A stretch of 64,000 nucleotides of DNA from Shewanella dokdonensis (GTDB taxonomy: Bacteria; Pseudomonadota; Gammaproteobacteria; Enterobacterales; Shewanellaceae): assembly GCF_018394335.1 (NCBI RefSeq), contig NZ_CP074572.1:2542001-2606000 (forward strand), written 5' to 3'. The number at the start of each line of letters is the position of its first letter. The stretch's first letter is position 1. The notes beneath the pieces are model-generated. The model searched no databases. It saw nothing but the letters and a program-made list of their open reading frames with translations, and was not told where the DNA came from. Made by a program: the position numbers and the translations under genes. Shown here piece after piece: positions 46,124 through 56,358 of the stretch.

Positions 46124-47334
46124 TGAATAGATTGCTACAATGGCTCGATGAACGCCTGCCGGTGAGTGCAACCTACAAAAGGCATATTGGTCAGTATCCC
46201 GCCCCTAAAAATTTCAATTTCTGGTATCTTTTTGGCGCCTTGTCACTATTGGTCTTGGTGAATCAGTTACTTACCGGGATCTGGTTGACCATGAGTTATG
46301 TCCCCACCGTAGAAGGTGCTTTTGCTTCTATCGAATACATTATGCGAGATGTGCAGTATGGTTGGTTGTTGCGTTATATGCACTCTACCGGTGCCTCGGC
46401 GTTTTTTTCGTGGTTTATCTGCATATGTTCCGCAGCCTGCTTTATGGTTCTTACCAAAAACCACGAGAATTACTGTGGGTCTTTGGCATGGTGATTTTCC
46501 TAGTGCTGATGATGGAAGCCTTTATGGGCTATCTGTTGCCGTGGGGGCAGATGTCATATTGGGGGCGCAGGTTATCATTTCACTGTTTGGGGCAATACCG
46601 ATTATTGGTGATGATCTGGCGTTGTGGGTGCGTGGAGATTATGTGGTATCCGGCGCTACCTTAAATCGTTTTTTCGCATTACACGCGATTGCGCTGCCAT
46701 TAATTCTGGTAGTACTGGTTTTTCTGCACCTGATTGCGCTCCATGAAGTCGGTTCGAATAATCCCGATGGGATTGAGATTAAAAAGTATAAAGATGAAGA
46801 TGGCTGGCCGGTGGACGGTATTCCGTTCCATCCTTACTATACCGTTAAGGACCTAGTGGGGATTGCCGGATTTTTGTTGGTGTTCTGCTACCTGATTTTT
46901 TCATGCCCCAAGGTGGCGGTCTGTTGCTGGAGGGCGCCAATTTTGAAGCCGCTGATCCACTGAAAACACCAGAACATATCACGCCTGTATGGTACTTCAC
47001 CCCGTTCTATGCCATGTTGCGAGCCATACCCGATAAATTAGGCGGCATGGTGGTAATGGCAATGGCTGTCGGCATGTTGTTTGTGATCCCCTGGCTGGAT
47101 CGCTGTAAGGTGAAATCTGTGCGTTACCGTAGTTGGTGGCACAAGCTTAACCTCATCCAGTTTGCGAGTTGTTTCATCGCATTAGGGGTAATAGGTTTGA
47201 TGCCGGAGACCTTGTTACTTAAAGTGCTCGCCCGTATTTTGACCGTTGGTTATTTTGGCTTTTTTGTGGCGCTGTGGTTTTACAGCAAACGAGAACCGAC
47301 CAAAGCTGTGCCAGAGAGGGTGACGTTCAAATGA
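46123..47334 (+). CDS. petB: Cytochrome b of the bc1 complex (three apparent frameshifts)
   Basis: About 404 residues when read across frames. N-terminal [30 protein letters not shown], then [79 protein letters not shown] and the Qo-site loop region [21 protein letters not shown]. Frames rejoin by adding T at 46402-46408, G at 46561-46565 and T at 46896-46901. Heme-binding histidines are present. Three separate breaks in an essential respiratory gene argue for sequence error. Confidence 0.9.
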
Positions 47335-48056
47335 GGCCATTACTGACTTTGTTATTGTTGTTGCCTATGTGGGCACAGGCAGCAGATGCTATGCCGCCAT
47401 TACCAACGGATCTCGGACGCGCCGAACTCCCGGCGCTGCAACGTGGTTTTTACGCCTTTCAGCGTTATTGCGCTGGTTGCCATAGCATGCACTATCAACG
47501 TTATAACCAAGTCGCTACCGATTTACAGCTGTCAGAAGCTCAGTTGCAGTCATCTACAATGACAGACGCTAAACCATTTGAGTTAATGGAAAATGCCATG
47601 TCTAAGAAAGATGCTGCCCGTTGGTTTGGTATGGCTCCGCCGGATCTTACCTTAGTCGCTCGAGTGCGCGGTGACGCGTGGTTATACCGTTTTTTGCACG
47701 GTTTTTACCATGATCCTAAACGGCCATTTGGCGTGAATAATGTGCAGTACCCCTATGTGGCTATGCCGCATGTGTTGCAGGATTTGCAGGGATTGGCAGA
47801 GCCTGTCTATCAAACCGAGACGGTTGATGGCCGCAGTAAACAAAAAGTTGTCGGCGTGACGGCTGCCCAAGGTGGTCAGCTTTCCAGTGCAGAATATGAC
47901 CGTTTGGTTCGGGATCTTGTGGCTTACCTTGCTTACACCGCCGAACCTATGAAACAGCAACGGCAACATATTGGCCTATGGGTGATGGCTTTCCTGCTGT
48001 TATTCCTGTTTCTGGCGTGGATGCTCAAGAAAGAGTATTGGAAAGATGTACACTAA
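47331..48056 (+). CDS. petC: Cytochrome c1 of the bc1 complex
   Basis: About 241 residues from ATG 47331 (overlapping the petB stop), with signal peptide LLTLLLLLPMWAQAADA, heme c motif CAGCHSMHYQRYN, MAPPDLTLVARVRG and a C-terminal membrane anchor (IGLWVMAFLLLFLFLAWMLKKEYW). A longer frame from 47274 is out of place. Completes the petABC operon. Confidence 0.95.
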   Translation: MRPLLTLLLLLPMWAQAADAMPPLPTDLGRAELPALQRGFYAFQRYCAGCHSMHYQRYNQVATDLQLSEAQLQSSTMTDAKPFELMENAMSKKDAARWFGMAPPDLTLVARVRGDAWLYRFLHGFYHDPKRPFGVNNVQYPYVAMPHVLQDLQGLAEPVYQTETVDGRSKQKVVGVTAAQGGQLSSAEYDRLVRDLVAYLAYTAEPMKQQRQHIGLWVMAFLLLFLFLAWMLKKEYWKDVH

Positions 48057-48090
48057 CTGCGGTTACAAGGTAGAATATATCATCCGCATA

Positions 48091-48132
48091 ATGTAAACGG
48101 GGGCTTAGCCCCTCGTTTACATTTGTTTTTTT
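48091..48132 (+). terminator. Strong stem-loop between petC and sspA
   Basis: ATGTAAACG pairs with CGTTTACAT, enclosing GGGGCTTAGCCCC, which also folds. A T run follows (GTTTTTTTC). Probably the petABC terminator; partial read-through into sspA is possible. Confidence 0.85.
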
Positions 48133-48150
48133 CGATTCTGGAGGGTATCA

Positions 48151-48780
48151 ATGGCTGTCGCTGCCAATAAACGCTCTATCATGACCCTGTTCTCTGGGGC
48201 TGACGATCTCTATAGCCATCAAGTACGTATTGTGTTGGCTGAAAAAGGGGTGACAGTGGATGTATTGCAGGTTGACCCAAATGATCTGCCGGAAGATCTG
48301 CTGGAACTCAATCCTTACAACTCAGTGCCGACTTTGGTTGACCGGGAACTGGTGTTGTATGAAAGCCGTATCATCATGGAATATCTGGATGAACGTTTCC
48401 CACATCCACCTTTAATGCCGGTATATCCAGTATCCCGTGGACAGACACGTTTGATGATGCACCGTATCGATCGGGATTGGTACAGTTTGGTTAACCGCAT
48501 CCGTAAGGGCGATCGTGCTGATGAAGCACGTAAAGAGTTGCTGGAAAGCATCCTTTCTATTGCCCCTGTATTTGCTGAAATGCCTTTCTTTATGAGCGAA
48601 GAATTTGGTCTGGCAGACTGCTATCTTGGCCCATTATTATGGCGTTTGCCTGCGTTAGGTATTGAGCTAGACGGTAAATCGTCCAAGGATATTAAAGCGT
48701 ATATGACTCGCGTATTTGAACGGGATTCGTTCAAAGCATCCTTGACTGAAGCAGAGCGCGAAATGCGCATGGGCTTGTAA
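48151..48780 (+). CDS. sspA: Stringent starvation protein A
   Basis: 209 residues with glutathione-transferase fold: RSIMTLFSGADDLYSHQVRIVLAEKGV, NPYNSVPTLVDRELVLYESRIIMEYLDERFPHPPLMP and GLADCYLGPLLWRLPALGIEL. SspA binds RNA polymerase and affects stationary-phase and acid-stress genes; it lacks GST activity. GGAGGG lies upstream. sspB follows. Confidence 0.95.
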   Translation: MAVAANKRSIMTLFSGADDLYSHQVRIVLAEKGVTVDVLQVDPNDLPEDLLELNPYNSVPTLVDRELVLYESRIIMEYLDERFPHPPLMPVYPVSRGQTRLMMHRIDRDWYSLVNRIRKGDRADEARKELLESILSIAPVFAEMPFFMSEEFGLADCYLGPLLWRLPALGIELDGKSSKDIKAYMTRVFERDSFKASLTEAEREMRMGL

Positions 48781-48835
48781 TGAAAGGCTTAACCCTAGTC
48801 GCCCGTATCTGTTACGGGCGTATTATGAATGGTTG

Positions 48836-49267
48836 ATGGATAATCATCTGACGCCACATGTGGTGGTCGATGCCAATGTACAAGGCACACAAGTGCCGCT
48901 GCAGTATGTTAAAGATGGGCAGATAGTGCTGAATATTGCGGCCTCTGCGGTTGGCGACTTGCAGATGAGTAATGATTTTGTGGAATTTCATGCGAGATTT
49001 GGTGGAGTTCCGCAACAGGTGATATTACCGATGGCGTCTATCGTCGCGATATATGCCCGGGAAAATGGTGCTGGCACTGTGTTTGACATGGAAGATGCCT
49101 ATCTGCTGGAAGAGGGTGAAGAGTCGTTTCTCAATGTGGTTGAGGACTCTGCGCCGGATGTGGATGACAAGGCCGATGCGCCGGATGTGGATGACAAGGC
49201 CGATGCGCCGGAGACTCCAGCGGCAGATAAGACTAAGCGTCGTGCCCATCTTACCCTCGTCAAATAA
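48836..49267 (+). CDS. sspB: ClpXP adaptor SspB
   Basis: About 143 residues. The substrate-binding domain (TPHVVVDANVQGTQVPLQYV, IVLNIAASAVGDLQ, FHARFGGVPQQVILPMASIVAIYARENG) is followed by an acidic linker and the ClpX-docking tail RRAHLTLVK. It delivers ssrA-tagged proteins to ClpXP. The linker carries a perfect nine-residue tandem repeat (APDVDDKAD twice), described separately. Confidence 0.93.
   Translation: MDNHLTPHVVVDANVQGTQVPLQYVKDGQIVLNIAASAVGDLQMSNDFVEFHARFGGVPQQVILPMASIVAIYARENGAGTVFDMEDAYLLEEGEESFLNVVEDSAPDVDDKADAPDVDDKADAPETPAADKTKRRAHLTLVK
49151..49204 (+). repeat. 27-base tandem repeat in sspB linker
   Basis: Two exact in-frame copies of a 27-base unit starting GCGCCGGATGTGG and ending GGCCGAT, with a partial third GCGCCG after it. 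They encode APDVDDKAD twice. Copy number could vary by slippage and would change the length of the SspB linker without changing its frame. Confidence 0.85.
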
Positions 49268-49282
49268 ACGCTTCCTATTCTA

Positions 49283-49310
49283 AAAGACCAGTCGTGATGA
49301 CTGGTTTTTT
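49283..49310 (+). terminator. Rho-independent terminator after sspB
   Basis: ACCAGTC pairs with GACTGGT around a GTGAT loop, flanked by A and T runs (AAAAG/TTTTTT). Confidence 0.88.
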
Positions 49311-49434
49311 ATTGGATGCCATGTTGTTGGATGACCGCGGCTGTCGATACAGGTCATAGTACCGAAAGATAACGCTTTACTCATGTGGCTGAATGCTTAC
49401 TCTATTAAAATAACCTTAATTTTTAGGAGCAGCT

Positions 49435-49732
49435 ATGGGGCGTCCGAAAATTCCCCGCAGGATCTGTGGTAGACCGGCAGACTCATGTTTTAAACCCAAT
49501 GGTATCCCGATGACGGAATTACCTCGGGTCTATTTGGCCTCTGACGAATTTGAAGCATTGCGATTGGTGGATTTTCAGGGAATGCAGCAGCAGCATGGCT
49601 CAAGAGATGGGGGTTTCCCGTCAGACGTTGGCTAATCTGGTTAAATCTGCGCGTTACAAAATGACCGATTGTCTGATGCACGGTAAAGCGCTGATGATGA
49701 CGCCTGAGAGTCAGGAAAAGCCACTAGAGTAG
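49435..49732 (+). CDS. DUF134 family DNA-binding protein (frameshift)
   Basis: About 99 residues across two frames: MGRPKIPRRICGRPADSCFKPNG, then LASDEFEALRLVDFQGMQQQ, then in the next frame MAQEMGVSRQTLANLVKSARYKMTDCLMHGKAL. This is the DUF134 winged/HTH architecture with the sigma-like MGVSRQT recognition helix. The frame is lost in the CAG-rich stretch 49585-49596; either one base is extra or two are missing. Function is uncharacterised; members often lie near iron-sulfur or redox genes. Confidence 0.8.
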
Positions 49733-49787
49733 TGTTTGGTAAGGCAGGGCGTAAGTGCTCGCCCTTGCTTACGATGTGTCGACAGTT

Positions 49788-50735
49788 TTAGTGAATACTA
49801 AAAATCGCTTCCGGCAGTATTTGAATATCATCCATGTAATCTTTGCCAGAAATCGTCCCACCGACTATCACGACATTGTCATCGACCCTTGCAACTCCTT
49901 GGTGGCGTGACGGGCGAAATGGAATATTTTCCAGCCGCTGCCATTGCTGCTTGTTAAAGTCATACTCCATGACCAGTTCCAGCTTCCGATAATCGCCAAA
50001 AGTTAACAGCTTATCTTGTACAACTACGGCTGACTCGGCACTTATGCCAAAGGGTAAACTTTCCAGCTTCTGCCATGTATTGCGCTGGGGATCAAAGCGC
50101 GCAAATAGCGGTAAGGTATGGACAAAGTTATAACCGCCAACAATATAGATTTGGCCTTTATAAACAACGGCTTTTGTCTCTGCGGCTTGGGGCATATCAG
50201 CACCGGTTGACCAGGTTTGTGTCTTGAGATCGAGAATATCAACTTTAGCACTGGGAGCTATACGGAATAGCGGCCTTGAAACCATGGTTGAGCCACCAAT
50301 TACATATATCTTGTCATCCACCCGGACTACGCTGGCGGCGCGTCTGGGATGGGGCAACGGCCGACTGTAGAGTATTTCATTGGTTTGAGGATTGAACACT
50401 TCTACAGTGGGATTGGTCTCATATCCTTGTAAACGATAACGGGTTATGCCCCCTAGCACATAAATCAGACCATTACCGTCGTTGACCGCCGCCGCATAAG
50501 TTCGGGGTAGCAACTGCGTGGCAAGTGGCGTGACCGTTTGTTTTTGCAGATCAATTTTTTCGATGGTGCCTTGGGGCCCTTGCAGGTTCTGACCGCCAAT
50601 AACATATAGCTGCTCGTCCACTACCGCAGTTGCGGGAGCAATGCGCGCTTGCTGTAAATTCAAAGCGCTGATGGAAACTGTGTTGCATGCTGTGAGCGCC
50701 AGCAGACTCAGCGTAATGCCGAGTGTTTTTAACAT
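49788..50735 (-). CDS. Kelch-repeat lipoprotein
   Basis: About 315 residues from ATG 50735 with lipoprotein signal LGITLSLLALTAC. The mature protein is a kelch-type beta-propeller with repeated VIGGQ/LGGITR/VIGGSTMV/IVGGYNFV/IVGGTIS motifs, each preceded by a hydrophobic strand and tyrosine (LYVIGG, IYVLGG, IYVIGG, IYIVGG). Probably tethered to a membrane in the periplasm. Substrate unknown. It lies next to soxR on the same strand but 256 bases downstream. Confidence 0.82.
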   Translation of the reverse strand: MLKTLGITLSLLALTACNTVSISALNLQQARIAPATAVVDEQLYVIGGQNLQGPQGTIEKIDLQKQTVTPLATQLLPRTYAAAVNDGNGLIYVLGGITRYRLQGYETNPTVEVFNPQTNEILYSRPLPHPRRAASVVRVDDKIYVIGGSTMVSRPLFRIAPSAKVDILDLKTQTWSTGADMPQAAETKAVVYKGQIYIVGGYNFVHTLPLFARFDPQRNTWQKLESLPFGISAESAVVVQDKLLTFGDYRKLELVMEYDFNKQQWQRLENIPFRPSRHQGVARVDDNVVIVGGTISGKDYMDDIQILPEAIFSIH

Positions 50736-50990
50736 GTTAACCCCACATGACATGGTGATACTCCGTTATCTGTTAGGTGAAATGCGCCATCCGTCGCCAT
50801 ACGACAATCCGCAGTTGTATCAACGATGTGAATTGCGTTGATGTATCTTCAAGATGTTCGTATGGGTAGCCTTTTTCATTGGTGCAAGCCGCGGTATTGT
50901 TTGCTTGGTGCTGGGCAATGCTGCGCATGGCTTATACAGGCTAAATCTAATCAACGGCGCATAAATTCAAGAATATATAAACAGTTTTTA

Positions 50991-51449
50991 TTATTCATCA
51001 GTAGCTTGTGTTGATGAAAATAGTAATTGGGCGCCAGCGCCTTTTTCTGCGAGGACATCATCAGGATTGCGTAACGGACAGTCCTGCAACGATAAGCAGC
51101 CACAGCCAATACAACCTTCCATATGATCGCGTAAGGTGACCAGCGTTGCGATCCTCTCGGTCAGCATAGTATGCCATTCACTGCTTAACTGGCGCCATTC
51201 TTTGGTAGAAATGGTGGTATTGGGAAACTTATCCAGATGCTGCTTGATTTCAATGAGAGGTAAACCTGCCGACTGAGCGATTCTGATAATGGCGATTCGA
51301 CGCAACACATTACGCTCATAACGGCGCTGGTTACCCGCATTTCTCCAACTGCTGATTAAGCCTTTAGTTTCATAAAAATGTAGGGTGGAAACCGCGACAC
51401 CACTGCGTTTGGCTACCTCGCCAACTGACAGAGAAGCTGAGTTGTTCAT
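50991..51449 (-). CDS. soxR: Redox-sensitive transcriptional activator SoxR
   Basis: 152 residues. MerR-type HTH ([56 protein letters not shown]), dimerisation helix, and the [2Fe-2S] cysteine motif [12 protein letters not shown] (C-x2-C-x-C-x5-C) that senses redox-cycling compounds. No soxS is present. SoxR probably acts directly on the divergent RND pump operon through the operator at 51469-51486, as in non-enteric bacteria. Confidence 0.95.
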   Translation of the reverse strand: MNNSASLSVGEVAKRSGVAVSTLHFYETKGLISSWRNAGNQRRYERNVLRRIAIIRIAQSAGLPLIEIKQHLDKFPNTTISTKEWRQLSSEWHTMLTERIATLVTLRDHMEGCIGCGCLSLQDCPLRNPDDVLAEKGAGAQLLFSSTQATDE

Positions 51450-51464
51450 ATGTTAAAAATCTTA

Positions 51465-51495
51465 TTGACCTCAAGTAAGCTTGAGGTCATATTAT
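51465..51495 (+). promoter_or_regulatory. SoxR-controlled promoter of the RND pump operon
   Basis: CCTCAAGTAAGCTTGAGG (51469-51486) is an almost perfect SoxR box. It sits between a TTGACC -35 (51465-51470) and a TATTAT -10 (51490-51495). The spacer is exactly 19 bases, the overlong spacing that MerR-family activators correct by DNA distortion. The polarity faces the pump genes. Confidence 0.9.
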
Positions 51496-51556
51496 TCGCG
51501 TCGGCAGTCACTTTCAAGTCATAGATAACCTATGACAAGCGCACTCAGGAGCCGAC

Positions 51557-51661
51557 ATGAATAGCGTTATCCGCAATAGTTTCTATCCCCCTAGCATCAA
51601 TATGATTATCGAGTTACCAGCGCAATCCATGCTTGTTATACGTGGAGGGCGCGATGAGTAA
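51557..51661 (+). CDS. 34-residue leader ORF upstream of the efflux pump
   Basis: ATG at 51557 has CAGGAG seven bases upstream and opens a 34-codon frame beginning MNSVIRNSFYPPSINM, ending at TAA 51659-51661. Its end overlaps the first codons of the membrane-fusion gene (ATG 51654), and the pump's GGAGG Shine-Dalgarno lies inside it. That suggests translational coupling or a regulatory leader peptide. There is no homology I can name; it may be non-functional. Confidence 0.5.
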   Translation: MNSVIRNSFYPPSINMIIELPAQSMLVIRGGRDE

Positions 51662-52787
51662 AGGCGTACAGTTACCAGAAACTCCAACCCGTGACAATCG
51701 ACACTTAAAACTGACAATGCTAGCGACTGTTATCTTCTTGTTGCTAGTTTTTGGCGGATTATTTCAATGGAAACAATATCTTCAAAGCCATGCCGCCACG
51801 TGGCAACCGCAGGCGGTGCCTGTCACTGCAATGACAGTTGTCCCTCAAACACTGCCACAATATCTCAATGCCGTTGCTGTGTTGAAGGCTGTGCAGCAAG
51901 TAACTCTGTCTGCTGAAGTGGCGGGGCGGGTGGCCGGGCTCAGCTTTCATTCGGGGCAGAAGGTCAGTGCCTCGCAGCTTTTGCTGCAACTCAATGACGG
52001 CCCGGAACAAGCACAATTGTTAACGGCTCAAGCCAAAGCTCACTACGCGGAACAGCAGTTAGCACGTTCTCGGCAATTAACGCCTTCCGGCGCGGAATCG
52101 CTGGATGTGTTACAAGCGCGCCAGTCGGCACTGGCGCAAGCGCAAGGGGAAGTAAAACAGGTTCAAGCACTGATCCGCCAAAAACAGCTCATTGCCCCGT
52201 TTGAGGGTGAGCTTGGTATCCGCCAGGTTAACCTTGGGCAATATCTGAATCCTGGGGAGGAAGTGGTAACACTTACGGCGCTCAATAAGCTCTATGTTGA
52301 ATTTACCCTACCTCAGCAGCAATTCTCGGCGATTAAGATCGGTAGCGAAGTTGAATTCAGCTCAGATGTTTATCCCGATAGCCGCTTTACTGCAACCGTT
52401 CAGGCAATAGAACCTCAGATTGATGCGGAAACCCGTAATATTCGGATCCAGGGGATCTTGGACAATCCCAACAATCAATTGCGACCGGGCATGTATGTCA
52501 ATGCTGCCCTGGTTCTGCCGCCACAAGCTGACGCAATTTTAGTGCCGGCCACTGCGGTGGAAACTTCAGCACAAGGTTATAGCGTGGTGGTGGTTAAAGG
52601 TAAAAATGCCGAGCAGCATGGTAACGCCGAGATTGTCAGTGTAGAGATTGGCAAACGGAGCAATAACCAGATCCAGATTGTGCATGGCTTGAAAAGTGGT
52701 GACGTGGTGGTCACGGTTGGTCAAAACCGTTTACAGCCAGGGGCTGACGTGATTGTGCAGTCGCTTGTCCCAGCGGAGGGTAACTAG
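51654..52787 (+). CDS. RND efflux membrane fusion protein
   Basis: About 377 residues from ATG 51654 (GGAGGG nine bases upstream). An N-terminal signal anchor (LTMLATVIFLLLVFGGLF) is followed by a split lipoyl domain (LKAVQQVTLSAEVAGRVAGLSFHSGQKVSASQLLLQLND; LIAPFEGELGIRQVNLGQYLNPG), an alpha-hairpin between them, and the beta-barrel and proximal domains (LRPGMYVNAALVLP). Periplasmic adaptor linking the RND pump to an outer-membrane channel, likely TolC. Resembles MexH-type adaptors. Confidence 0.9.
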   Translation: MSKGVQLPETPTRDNRHLKLTMLATVIFLLLVFGGLFQWKQYLQSHAATWQPQAVPVTAMTVVPQTLPQYLNAVAVLKAVQQVTLSAEVAGRVAGLSFHSGQKVSASQLLLQLNDGPEQAQLLTAQAKAHYAEQQLARSRQLTPSGAESLDVLQARQSALAQAQGEVKQVQALIRQKQLIAPFEGELGIRQVNLGQYLNPGEEVVTLTALNKLYVEFTLPQQQFSAIKIGSEVEFSSDVYPDSRFTATVQAIEPQIDAETRNIRIQGILDNPNNQLRPGMYVNAALVLPPQADAILVPATAVETSAQGYSVVVVKGKNAEQHGNAEIVSVEIGKRSNNQIQIVHGLKSGDVVVTVGQNRLQPGADVIVQSLVPAEGN

Positions 52788-52788
52788 C

Positions 52789-55700
52789 ATGCTTTTTACT
52801 GACCTGTTTATTAGACGTCCCATATTGTCAGCCGTGGTGAGCCTGATGATATTGCTCGTCGGTCTCAGTGCCACCTATAACTTGCCCATTCGCCAATATC
52901 CTAAGATGGAAAGTGCGACGATCACTATCGATACATCGTTGCCGGGTGCTACTCAGGATATGATGCAAGGGTTTGTTACCACGCCGATTGCGCAGGCAAT
53001 CTCCACGGCAAACGGTATCGAATATATCACCTCGACCTCGAAGCAAGGCAAAAGTCATATTTCGGCCAAACTGGTGTTAAATGCCGATGCTGATCGCGCC
53101 ATGACAGAAATCCTAGCAAAAGTACAAACCGTTAAATATCGGTTACCTGCGGGAGTTACGGATCCGGTCATCGCGAAAATTACCGATGGTGCATCCGCAA
53201 TTCAATACTTGGCATTTATCAGCGATACGCTTAGCCCTCCGCAGATTGTCGATTTTATTTCCAGAGTGGCCCAGCCATTGATCACCTCGGTTCCTGGGGT
53301 TGCTTCGGCAACGGTTGTCGGGGGTTCCTCATTTGCGATGCGGGTGTGGGTCGATCCTGTAAAACTTGCGGCACGGGGGCTGACTGCCAGTGATATTGCT
53401 AGTGCATTACGCAGCAATAATATCCAAGCCTCCCTGGACAGTTAAAGGGCAGTGAAACTGCACTGAATATAACCGCCGCCACCGACTTGCGCGATATAGA
53501 CGCATTTCGGCAAATGATTGTGAAGCAAGGTCAGCACGGGGTAGTGCGGTTGCAGGATATCGCCACCATAGAGCTGGGTGGAGAGAACTATGATTCGGGA
53601 ATGCTGGCATCCAACCGTAAGGCGGTGTCTGTCGCTATTTCACCAACACCTGACGGTAATCCGCTGGATATTGTCAGCCAGATCGCTGGGTTGGTGAGCG
53701 AGATGCAGCGGGTTGCGCCGCCGGGGCTGGAAGTGCTCAACCAATTTGACGTCGCACATTTTGTGGAAGCCTCTATTGCCGAGGTAAAACACACTCTCGT
53801 TGAGGCGATTATCATAGTGGTTATAGTTATCTTTTTGTTTCTTGGTACATTTCGCGCAGTAATCATCCCAATTGTGACCATTCCACTGTCACTGCTGGGA
53901 ACCGCCGTGCTGATGCTATTATTTGGTTTCTCACTGAATTTGCTGACCTTGCTGGCAATGGTGTTAGCAATTGGTTTGGTTGTGGATGATGCGATTGTGG
54001 TTGTGGAAAACATTCATCGCCACATAGAAGAAGGACTTACGCCTTTTAATGCCGCACTGAAAGGTGCTCGTGAGATTGTTGGGCCTGTGGTTGCCATGAC
54101 TATCACCTTGGCGGCGGTTTATGCGCCTATCGGCATGATGGGCGGGCTGACTGGCGCACTATTTCGAGAATTTGCCTTTACTCTTGCCGGGTCGGTAATT
54201 GTGTCGGGCATCATCGCCTTGACGCTATCCCCCATGATGAGCAGTAAATTGCTTAACTCGCGGCAGTCTGAATCCCGGTTAGCGCAACGGATTGAACACG
54301 ACATGGAGGCACTCACCCGCACCTATGTTCGTCTGCTCGACATTACTTTAAGGTCGCGGCCCGCAGTGCTGTTAGCTGGCGTGATTATTTTGGTGGCAAT
54401 TGCTGTGCTGTTCAGTGGCGCTAAACGTGAACTCGCGCCAGCCGAAGACATGGGATATATCTTCGCACAAACCAAGGCGCCACAATATGCCAATGTTGAC
54501 TACACCGCGAACTACAGTAGACAAGTCGATAAAATCTTTCAGAAATTGCCTGAATTTGACCGCAGCTTTTTCTCCATTGCTGCCGATGATGCCAACATAG
54601 GTTTTGGTGGCGTGATCCTCAAAGATTGGTCGGAACGCCACCGTAATGCAGATCAAATACAAGCGGAACTGGCGGGTTATACCGCCGGGGTCACCGGGGT
54701 TTACACCTCATTGTTTCAGGCCAGCCCTTTACCAGCATCTACTGGCGGTCTACCAGTACAAATGGTGATACGCTCGTCTGCGGATTTCAGTGAACTTTAC
54801 CAAACACTGATGGGGTTAAAAGGTGCAGCCTGGGGCAGTGGGTTGTTTGCGTTTGTTGATAGTGATTTGGCGTTTGACAGCGCAGAAGCGCATCTCAGTA
54901 TTGATCGTAATAAAGCAGGCGAACTGGGGATCAGCATGACCGAGATTGCCGACACTCTGGCAATTTTGGTGGGCGAAAACTATATCAATCGCTTTAACTG
55001 GTTCGATCGTTCCTATGATGTGATAACACAGGTACCTCAACATGATCGTCTTACCCCGAATAATCTCGGTAACTATTATGTGCGCACCGGGGCGGGGAAA
55101 TTGGTGCCACTGGCAACAGTCGTGAAAGTTGATGTTAAACCTCAGCCCAATAAATTGCCGCAATTCAATCAGATGAATGCTGTAACTTTATCAGCGGTAT
55201 TGATGCCAGGGGTAACTATGGGGCAAGCGGTGGCTTTCTTGGAACAGCAAGCGTTACCTGATGGCGCTACTGTAGACTGGTTGTCAAACAGTCGCCAGTT
55301 TGTGCATGAAGGTAACCGACTGACGCTATCATTCGTCTTTGCCTTGATTGTGATTTTCCTCGTCTTAGCTGCACAGTTTGAAAGTTTCCGCGATCCATTA
55401 GTGATCCTCGTAACCGTGCCGCTTGCGGTGTGTGGTGCCTTAGTCCCTTTATATTTGGGGTTTACCACTTTAAATATTTATACCCAGATAGGCTTGGTCA
55501 CGCTGATTGGGTTGATATCCAAACATGGGATCTTGATGGTGTCATTTGCCAATGAGATGCAGCTACGTGAACAGATGAGCAAATTAGAGGCGATTCGACA
55601 TGCGGCCGCGGTGCGGATGCGACCAGTGCTCATGACCACTGCGGCGATGGTCGCAGGACTCGTGCCATTACTGTTTGCTGCTGGCGCTGGTGCCGCCAGC

Positions 55701-55844
55701 CGTTTTGCCATCGGCATTGTAGTGGTGATGGGGATGCTGATTGGTACTTTGTTTACCCTGTTTGTGCTGCCCACTATCTACACCCTGCTGGCGGCAAACC
55801 ATCAACAAGCTCACACTCATGTGGAGGCTGTTGCGCATGCCTAA
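52789..55844 (+). CDS. RND efflux transporter (frameshift)
   Basis: About 1018 residues across one break at 53432-53434, where a fourth C gives QASPGQLKGSETALNITAATDLRDIDAF. Features are FIRRPILSAVVSLMILLVGL (TM1), porter-domain PGATQDMMQGFVTTPIAQAI, GLVVDDAIVVVENIHRHIEEG (the proton-relay TM4 with two Asp), and the second half with VLVTVPLAVCGALVPLYLG and LIGLISKHGILMVSFANEM. HAE1-type, similar to MexI/MexF-like drug pumps. Under probable SoxR control it would export redox-active compounds. Confidence 0.9.
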
Positions 55845-56358
55845 GTTACTTACAGAGTGACTGCTCTGGTCTAAATAGGCCATGCAAACGGTGGTGTAAC
55901 CTCTTTATGCCGTACAGGAGAAAGGTTGGTCGTTGAGACTCAGCACTTTTATTACCGGCACTTAAGTCAGTATCAAGCGGCCAGGTAACAAAGGCGCCGC
56001 TGCCGATAGGCTGGCTATCTGGCACTGCGGTTTGTTGTTAAAGGCCACTCAAAGATTGAGTGGCTTTTTTTGCCAATTGTAAACATCTCCCAAGGGGCGA
56101 GCGCTTATCGATGGCCCTCTACTTTTTATAACCGCATTTGATCGCGTTTTTTGTGCAAAAGGGTTGCATTTAGTCCATAAGTTTATTCTTATGGATGGCA
56201 GCTTTGAGCCAATCAACATCGTCAGGTGTTGGCGAGTAGAAGGTGGCTATAGATGACAGCAATGCTTAACTGTTGACGATGCAAATAATTTATCTATTTG
56301 ATTTAACAATTTTTATGCGTTTTGCAGAAATCTTAGTCGCGCAAGAACAGGAGTGGGT
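55845..56358. other. Gene-free region between RND pump and persulfide reductase
   Basis: No gene seen in about 510 bases. It contains a strong terminator (56043-56070). The AT-rich 56240-56340 part probably carries the promoter of the reductase, but I cannot assign a clear -35/-10 pair. A TGATCGCG/AAAAACGCGATCAAA-like partial symmetry occurs near 56130 and is too weak to name. Confidence 0.5.
56043..56070 (+). terminator. Rho-independent terminator
   Basis: Nine-base stem GCCACTCAA/TTGAGTGGC, three-base loop and seven T. It lies about 200 bases after the RND gene and ends that operon. Confidence 0.88.

Noticed and set aside
41794..47334. Programmed ribosomal frameshifting in hflX, mutL, miaA or petB
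   Set aside because: These families are not known to use it. There are too many events, and each is explained by a one-base deficit in a run without slippery-site plus pseudoknot structure.
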